A stretch of DNA of 64,000 nucleotides, from positions 806,001 to 870,000 of the forward strand of contig JARKIF010000020.1 of NCBI GenBank assembly GCA_029378245.1, in the 5' to 3' direction. The notes under the pieces are model-generated. The model saw nothing but the letters and a program-made list of their open reading frames with translations. It did no database searches and had not been told where the DNA came from. Origin of the DNA: Roridomyces roridus. Taxonomy: Eukaryota > Basidiomycota > Agaricomycetes > Agaricales > Mycenaceae. A program made the position numbers and the translations under genes. Shown here in pieces: positions 57,608-64,000 of this stretch (its first letter is position 1; each line of letters starts with the position of its first letter).

Positions 57608-57630
57608 TCGTATGACACCCCGAAGGGGTC
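57531..57630 (-). ncRNA. U6 spliceosomal snRNA
   Basis: On the minus strand the sequence has the 5' stem CCCCTTCGGGG, then ATTGGAACGATACAGAGAAG, ATTAGCATGGCCCCTGC and AAGGATGACACGC. It includes the invariant ACAGAGA and AGC elements that pair with the 5' splice site and U2. The core matches the universal U6 sequence without a gap. The 3' end is less certain (a T-run lies further on, near 57506-57511), and I see no clear TATA box about 25 bp upstream, so a retained pseudogene is possible. Confidence 0.85.
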
Positions 57631-58330
57631 AAGGAAGTAGGCAAAAGTCGGGTAGACATCAGTTGAATGATGCACCTTGTTCGGGTTACCGAGTTGATGT
57701 ATTGCAAAATTGATCAAATTTCTTTCAGATCAAGTTCAGATGCTTAAAGGAGGAGTGACATTGAGCCTGAGAGGCCTGGGATCTAGGCCACACAGGGGCC
57801 TGACCCAAGCCTGAACAGCCCTGCAGCGTGCAGAGAATGATTAATGAGGATGAAGTTCAATTCCACTGCTGGTTTAGTCATTCCTCCCCCGTCACCGTCC
57901 GCCTCTTTGCTCAAGCGCTCAAGCCTCAGCGTGTCTTGGAATCGGCCTGAGTCCTCTCTGCAGTCACATTTGTCTTCAAAATCCTCGGCTTCGAACGCGG
58001 GATCGGAAATTTTGTGCTCACTTCGGAGGACGGTGCGATGCTAGTATGGGCACGGCAGCTGCAACAGTCTCTGAAGCGGCGGTGGCTCGAGTCACGACTT
58101 TATCCTCCCTCCCGCGGAACTGTCGACAGATTTCTATACAACTACTTGATCGTCAGTTGTACTAGAGTCTGGTCCCGAGACTACGACAGATTTAGTAGCA
58201 GGAGTACTTATTTTTTCTCAATTCTTTGCTGCCATCCCTTCTCGTGTCCACTTCCAAGGGATCTCCCTCCAGGAGTACTGATGAGACTGGAAGGTTCAGC
58301 ACCCGCCTCGAAGAGGCCCAATCCCAGGTC
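57631..58330. other. Intergenic, no gene seen
   Basis: Short frames only; nothing recognised. Confidence 0.45.
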
Positions 58331-59071
58331 ATAATACACCGAACGACAACTACGAGATACGCTGCCACACGTCAAAAAACTTGCAATGAAGCCTCCTCTA
58401 CAGTGCTGATCTCGATTCGAATGAGTCCCAGCGTTCGGTACCCAGTGCGTGGTCGTCGCATTTGGTTATTGTCGGGATTACGAATCTACGATTCGTTGAG
58501 ATCTAGAAACGCAACAAAGGCCACTTATTTCCCGGATCACCTTTATACCCTGACCTCGAGTCGAACGAGGATCGCTAGACGCTTGAGACACAGAAGACTT
58601 CAAGAGGGTAAGGTGAATTTGCAATTGACCACCAGAGGCAGGACAATGCTCATAAAGTTAGACCGGCTCTGGCATCTCCGAGAAACACAACCACGTCCGC
58701 GCACACGGCTGAATCAATACCAGCCCTATGAAGATTGTGATAGAGGGAGGACCTGGGACCGGTCACCGTGCACTGGAAGCTGGTTCTTGAGAGCTCAAGA
58801 CTCTACGCTTTCGACTCTGAGGGCAGTTTCTCGGTCCGGCCAAATACCTGTTTCAAGCGCCCGTCAGTGAGCAAAAAGCTGGCCATGGATTCCGATGAGG
58901 GCTAACACTCGATTGGAACGACAGCTTGTTTGCTTCGCTATTTTCCTCTTGGGAATTGTTTTGAGGACAGTCTTGTTCACTTGCCGCTAACGTCGTACGC
59001 ACCTGTAATCGTTGCAAGTCCGGCGCCGGAGTCATCAGCAGACGGTGAAGCCATAGTCACAGCAAAAATGA

Positions 59072-59812
59072 TATTTATTAGACTCGAGGACCAGTCTGTC
59101 TATGAGATGTCGATAGACACGACAAGTCATAGACAGACCAGCTCTGGTCCAACTCTGGTCTAGATTCCGAGTCTTAAAAATTTATTTTTAAGCTCGGCTT
59201 TATCGCTCGTTTTCCCGCAAGAATGGGGTCGTACTTTTTCGATGACGTCAGTGCCGGTGGTGGGATCATTTCCATTCAAGGTAATTTTTCGATCATTTTG
59301 TCTCCTTTTGGTAGGCCCTTGTCATTTACTGTTACACATTGAACCCGAATCTTATCATCTTACCCGCCGGGCTAGGTCTCTACGGTTACAATCTCCACTG
59401 AGTCCGAGAAGCAGAACGGATTCAGCCGCCAGGCCGCGCTTTCTTTCGGTGTCCCCTAACCAGGCACCACCTCTCACTGTTTGAATCTGATGACCTCCGA
59501 GTCCGTCACCCGTGCTGTTCTACCGCGATGTCCACGCAGCGCGCTGTCATCTCCGTGGTTGCCTGGGCCAGTGGTCCTACGTCCACACCACTGTCGGTTC
59601 TGTTTGAAAATTCAGTCCTGTGTAATGAACCTTTCACCTTGCTTGTCAGGATTGAGGTGCTTACAGTGCAAAGTCAATGCCCAAGTTTCACACTCTCGAG
59701 TCTTTATGCCCTACTTTTACAAAACACAAAAGGTCCGCCTCAATCCAGATTCCACAGCCCCAGACTCGGATTGCCATGCAACAGCAATGGCCCTCAAAAG
59801 CAGGTATTTATT
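59072..59812. mobile_element. 733-bp insertion upstream of P450 copy B
   Basis: Copy A and copy B align up to AGCAAAAATGA and again from TGTAAAGAAGTCGGCC. In copy B the gap is filled by sequence flanked by TATTTATT on each side (59072-59079 and 59805-59812); copy A has TATGTAAT at that point. The first 96 bp of the insert fold on themselves (AGACTCG near 59080 and CGAGTCT near 59170, with nested TCTGTCTATGA/TCATAGACAGA). The far end has no matching inverted terminus, so the type is uncertain. Confidence 0.6.
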
Positions 59813-60466
59813 TGTAAAGAAGTCGGCCACTTGTTCGAAGAAATCCATTATCCCCAGCAGCTCATCCCGAGCTTCGTAGCTGCCCACGGCCATCGCTCGC
59901 GCGCATCATACCCAGTTGATACCCAGTGAAAGGGCGGGTGCCGTCACCCGTCATAGTTACCTCAGCAATCAGTCACCCGCCCCACGTGTCCACGGCTCTG
60001 AATCTGACCACGATGTCCTGACGCTGGCTTGCTTCCATCTCCTTCTCATCTCCTTCTCTCGCTCCAAATTTGCTGTCACCCAGCATGGACTTGACCAACT
60101 CAATGTTCGTCATCGGAGAAAGAGTTGTGTGTCGCAATTTGGCTTCCCGCTCGATTGACTACCAATTAACTACTGTGGACCACTGGAACAGCATTCTGCA
60201 CTTGTAATATTGGTATCTCATAACTTCTCGTCGACCCAACTTGGACCCAGCCTTCCCACCCTATCATGCGGCACACGACGCGTACTCGGGCATTTGCATA
60301 CATATCAAGCTCTCAGAAGCCGGGTCGTTTCCGCCCCACGTCATCTGCGCTGACCTTAGGACGGGATTTCCCCGTCCTGGCGTCAGCCCACCTCTCGTCA
60401 CTAGTGACGAGGCTGCTTATAAGAACGCCAGGAAAGAAGACCAAACCACTCAACCAATACTCACCC

Positions 60467-62738
60467 ATGAATTCTACCAACATCTCCAGCATCCTAGTCC
60501 CTGTGGCGTGCACCCTCATGCTCTATGGGCTTCTCCGCGTCGCGCAGAGGGTCCACAACTCCCTCACCTCGCCTCTGCGCGACATGCCGGGTCCGCCCTC
60601 TCCGAGTTTCGTTCTCGGTAATTTCAAGGCGATGGCGGTAAGGAATCCTGCTACACTTTAGACCTCGCCTTTGATATAATATCTTTCCCAGGAGGATTCG
60701 TTCCTCACCTCGCAGTGGCGACTCCAATTCGGCCGCAACTTTCGTTTCCGGAGTCTATTTGGGGTGCGCCCATTCTCGTCTTGTCTTGCGGTTCTCGCTG
60801 ACGAAACCCAGAGAATGGAGCTTCACACGTCGGACATCAAAGCCGTCAACCACATCGTCATGAACAACGCGATATACCAAAAGCCAACCTCGAATTTGGA
60901 CGTGACGAGATCTCTCCTCGGTAATGGTATGTATGTCTCAGCAGCTTTAACCCACTGTTGGAGAGGAGACGACTGGCTCACTGTATATGCAGGTCTACTA
61001 TCGGTGGAGAAAGAAGAACATAAGCGGCAGGTATGTACTGGCGGGATCCCAACGGCTCAAGCTGTTGACTATGTTACCCACTCTCATAGCGGCGCATTAT
61101 GGTGAGTTTCATTGACATGGTTTGACAGTCCTAACCCGATACCCAGAATCAAGCCTTTGTACCTTCCCAAATCCGCCTCCTCACCGAGTTGTTCACCGAG
61201 AAAGCCATCCAGTTGCGCGAAATCTGGGAGGACCAACTCACCGGAACCCCTGACGGCGCCACCTTTGATGTTTCTGCCTGGTTTCGCCGAGTTTCACTGG
61301 ATATCATCGGCCAGGCAGGCTTCAACTACTCCTTCGACTCCCTCAGCCCGCACGGAAAAGCTCAGCCGAATGAGATGGAAGACGCCTTCAATAGCTTGAT
61401 CCACTCCCCGCGCTCGCAGCTCTACGCTGGGTTCCGCGCCGCACAGGGTATGGTCCCGATTTTGAGATTCCTGCCCGTACCGGGGAGGAAAGTTGCGATT
61501 GAAGCACGGGATACGATGAGGAGAATCGCGGATCGGATTATTTCGCGGAGCAAGGCGGAGCTGGCAGCTGAAGCCCAATCTAAGGACACAGCGGCGCCGG
61601 TGTCGTTGCAAGGAAAGCGTGATCTGCTGTCGGTGTTGCTTAAATCCAACATCGCGGCGGAAGCCTTACCGGAGAGCCAGAGGATGAGTGATGCCGAGTT
61701 GGCTGCGCGTGAGTGGTCTTTCTCTCTTCTCCGTCTTCATCTCATTCATTTAGAAATTCCAACGTTCCTCGTCGCGGGCCACGAAACGACGGGCACGGCG
61801 GCCTCCTGGATGCTGCACGCCCTCTCGCATCACCCCGCCATACAGACCAAGCTCCGGGACGAACTGCTGGCTTCGGCTACGACGGAGAACCCGACGATGG
61901 ACGAGTTGAATGCGTTGCCTTATTTGGAGTGTGTTGGTGCGTTGTCGTCATTCCTCTCGTCTTCAACTTCGGGACTGAGCTTCATTTATGACTCTCAGTG
62001 AGGGAGACAATGCGCCTGTACGCCCCAGTCCGTTCCACGCAGCGTGTCGCCGTCCAAGATGATGTGATACCGCTCTCCAACATATACACTGACAAGCGGG
62101 GGAAGGAGCATCAGAGTCTCGTGTGCGTATCCACACTTCAGATTTACTGGACGTCTGAGCCTTGACGCTTGATAGAATTCGCCAAGGACAAATTATACAC
62201 GTGCCTATCCTTGCAGTGAACACCGACCCGGAGATTTGGGGCGAGGACGCTCTCAAGTTCATGTGCGTTTCTTTATGCCTCTCCACTCCTCCCAGAGCTA
62301 AGTGGTTTTCGAACAGCCCTGAGCGCTGGGAGAACTCGCAAGCCTTGCCCTCTGCGACTAGCGCGATCCCCGGTGTTTACACTCATCTGCTCACCTTTTT
62401 TGGGGGCGCCCACAACTGTGCGTACTTCCTTTCTTTCTGTCACCGAAACACCACTCAATGGGCGGTCAGGTATCGGGTATCGCTTCGCACTGGTCGAGTA
62501 CGTCCTCTCCCTCTATTTTACTCTGAGTTTTCTGTCTCATTATCATGTCCTCAGGTTGAAAGCAATCATCTTCACCCTCGTCCGTGCGTTCGAGTTCACC
62601 CCCGCAGTACCGAGCGAGGACGTCGTCCCGCAGGCGGTGGGGTTGATCCATCGGCCGGCTGTCGTTGACAGGGATAATAAGACCAAGAAGACGGGAATGC
62701 CGCTCGTGGTCAAGGTGTATAATGGCGATGGGTATTGA
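60467..62738 (+). CDS. Cytochrome P450 (copy B)
   Basis: Same twelve-exon layout and length (558 residues) as copy A, with all splice sites kept; exon 5 is the 12-nt microexon at 61090-61101. The membrane anchor (VPVACTLMLYGLLRVA), AGHETTG, RETMRL and FFGGAHNCIG are present, so it should be functional. Substitutions are scattered, for example VAGHETTGTA for LAGHETTSTA in the I-helix. That change is next to the oxygen-binding Thr pair and could alter the substrate pocket. Upstream, the proximal promoter resembles copy A, but a 733-bp insertion lies about 650 bp before the ATG, which may change expression. Confidence 0.9.
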
Positions 62739-63109
62739 GAAATGCATCTATATACTGATCCCGCTCGAATACATTATCCAATCCGGCTGAGTTTCCTGGG
62801 TGGCAGGAGCGGGTTGAAACTTGGAGATACATCGGCCTATGTGCGGAGATTCGGTCTTGTGTGTCGCAGACAGTGAAAAACGAAGCAACTGCGGCAACTG
62901 TCATGACGGGTGCCTGAATCGAACAGGGGCCCGCCGCGGCGATAAATCATCCGTTTGGGCGATAGTTGTAATGTGGCATTATATGGAGCATCAACACTCA
63001 GGATGAGGCAATTTCAAGTTCGAATTCGTCGAATACATGTGTCTCCTTGACCAATAGCGGTATCTGTTACCGCCCCGAGATGTCTTACCAGGATCAGCGG
63101 ACGACCCAT

Positions 63110-63250
63110 ATCCAAGCTTACGCCTCCAGGATTTCTTCGACTTGAAAAGCTATCAGTCAAGCTGGCTGCTGCGGAGTGCTCGTCAATCAAACTGACCAGC
63201 ATCCGACAAGCATCCGAGGTGTTTTGCGATTTCTTGGCTATATGGATCAA
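63110..63250 (-). pseudogene. 3' tail of a kinase-like family gene
   Basis: Minus-strand DPYSQEIAKHLGC and, in another frame, LTDSFSSRR match the last codons of the pseudogene at 11805-13877. The rest of the gene is absent and the fragment is frameshifted. Confidence 0.6.
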
Positions 63251-63395
63251 CCCGCCGGAACAGGAGGAATGGACGGTGATATGTACTGCGTGTGTACTGC
63301 AGTAAGATGTAACCGTCGAGGGAAGGCCAAAGCGTCGGAGATTGAGCCTCGGGCTTAGGTTGAGGAGGTGCGCCCCATCCCCCTAGCCTCGATGC
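63250..63395. repeat. Dispersed repeat shared with 47761-47890
   Basis: CCGGAACAGGAGGAATGGAC through GTTGAGGAGGTGCGCCCCAT recurs with small differences. It truncates the kinase-like tail, so it, or the break that brought it, postdates that copy. Confidence 0.65.
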
Positions 63396-63858
63396 TCTCG
63401 CGGAGAGTCGGCAGGTTCCACAACGTTCTATGCACCAGCGAAAGAATACAAAAAACAAGATCGACCCGAGGAGATGCAGATCGAGGGCCAATCGAATCTG
63501 TCGAGTCTCTCAACTCGTAGACTGGCACCGGCACTGCACATCGCGCCGATTGCGATTACTTGAGGGGCGCAAGGAAGGATTCGGGGGAGCGGAACTTCTG
63601 AAGAGCACACATCTTCGGATGGAAGGCTGATGGAAAGTGAACGCAAGACAAGAGATCATCATATATGCTTTTGGTGATTTGATTGATTGAGTGTGATGCG
63701 ACGTTTCGCATCACGATCCGCCATCAGCCGCATCAGCGTCGTCGAACCCTCGCTCATGATCAATTGTCCATTCGATTCGCTGCACACAGTCAATCCACTT
63801 TTTCTTATCTATGATTTCGCGCCATACACAAACACCTCCCACCGCCCTCCTTGTAAAC

Positions 63859-64000
63859 TATGAGATTTTCCGCCCTGCTCGGCTTATCCAAATTTGTTTC
63901 CTTTTCTGTGAATTTCCCTGACCCCCGCCCGCCACCCATCTTTTCTCTGTGAGATTTTCCACCCTCCTCGGCTTTTCCCATTGTCTCTTTTCTTTTGTGT
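63859..64000. repeat. Imperfect direct repeat at the window edge
   Basis: GAGATTTTCCGCCCTGCTCG at 63861 and GAGATTTTCCACCCTCCTCG at 63951 start two similar pyrimidine-rich blocks 90 bp apart. Confidence 0.55.

Larger units (their letters stand above)
58340..63250 (+). repeat. Segmental duplication, copy B (contains a P450)
   Basis: Matches 6.2-11.95 kb in direct orientation. It lacks the hAT-like element and about 600 bp more of copy A's downstream region, and has an extra 733 bp upstream of the P450. Confidence 0.85.

Noticed and set aside
62895..62945. Possible tRNA gene (CCTG-TTCGATT-CAGG T-arm)
   Set aside because: No matching 5' acceptor strand or anticodon arm was found upstream on the minus strand; it is better read as another T-arm repeat.
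1..64000. CRISPR arrays, bacterial operons or prophage
   Set aside because: Introns, U6 snRNA, LTR elements and protein families are all fungal; no short regularly spaced repeats were seen.

Overview
The window looks like nuclear DNA of an agaricomycete mushroom (Basidiomycota). Genes carry many 50-60 bp GT-AG introns, the protein families are typical of Agaricomycetes (AlkB-like oxygenase, a fungal multi-pass membrane protein, cytochrome P450, a lineage-specific kinase-like family, KDZ transposase, a chromovirus), and mobile DNA fills much of it. No species can be named from the sequence; a repeat-rich agaric such as Mycena is a guess.

Layout. 1-4.2 kb is ordinary gene space: an AlkB-like 2-oxoglutarate/Fe(II) dioxygenase, a seven-exon membrane protein and a short membrane-anchored protein. 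4.4-6.3 kb is a cluster of short dispersed repeats that carry a tRNA T-arm-like hairpin. 6.2-12 kb holds an intact P450 gene within a segment that is duplicated in direct orientation at 58.3-63.25 kb, where there is a second intact P450. A decayed member of an agaricomycete kinase-like family follows the first copy.

14.75-46.61 kb is one transposition complex. A Ty3/Gypsy retrotransposon on the minus strand has two 1422-bp LTRs that differ at only two positions found, a 4-bp target duplication, a polypurine tract, a candidate primer-binding site, and gag, protease and RT/RNaseH/integrase frames. Between integrase and the 3' LTR lie about 6 kb with four intron-containing genes on the opposite strand, one with a binuclear zinc-cluster-like Cys6 motif. 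Its integrase is split by a 14.66-kb KDZ-type DNA transposon (7-bp target duplication, inverted termini). That element carries a KDZ transposase, a TET/JBP-like gene whose iron-binding residues appear lost, an HMG-type accessory gene, a protein with two RNase-H1-N-like modules, a basic coiled-coil protein and an unknown gene. The KDZ transposase is in turn interrupted by a 619-bp inverted-repeat element, so there are three levels of nesting.

46.6-54.8 kb holds two hAT-like non-autonomous elements with perfect 8-bp target duplications (a third sits at 11.1 kb), a second cluster of T-arm repeats, and a gag-less, mutated chromovirus with 177-bp LTRs. One of its LTRs has a 51-bp internal inversion. 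54.8-58.3 kb is repeat relics plus a U6 snRNA gene on the minus strand. The last kilobase is repeat debris.

How the parts relate. Host genes sit at the edges and in the duplicated P450 blocks. The middle half is self-mobile DNA. The antisense genes can keep their introns through retrotransposition because those introns are not spliced from the sense genomic RNA, which suggests they are true cargo of the retroelement rather than trapped host genes.
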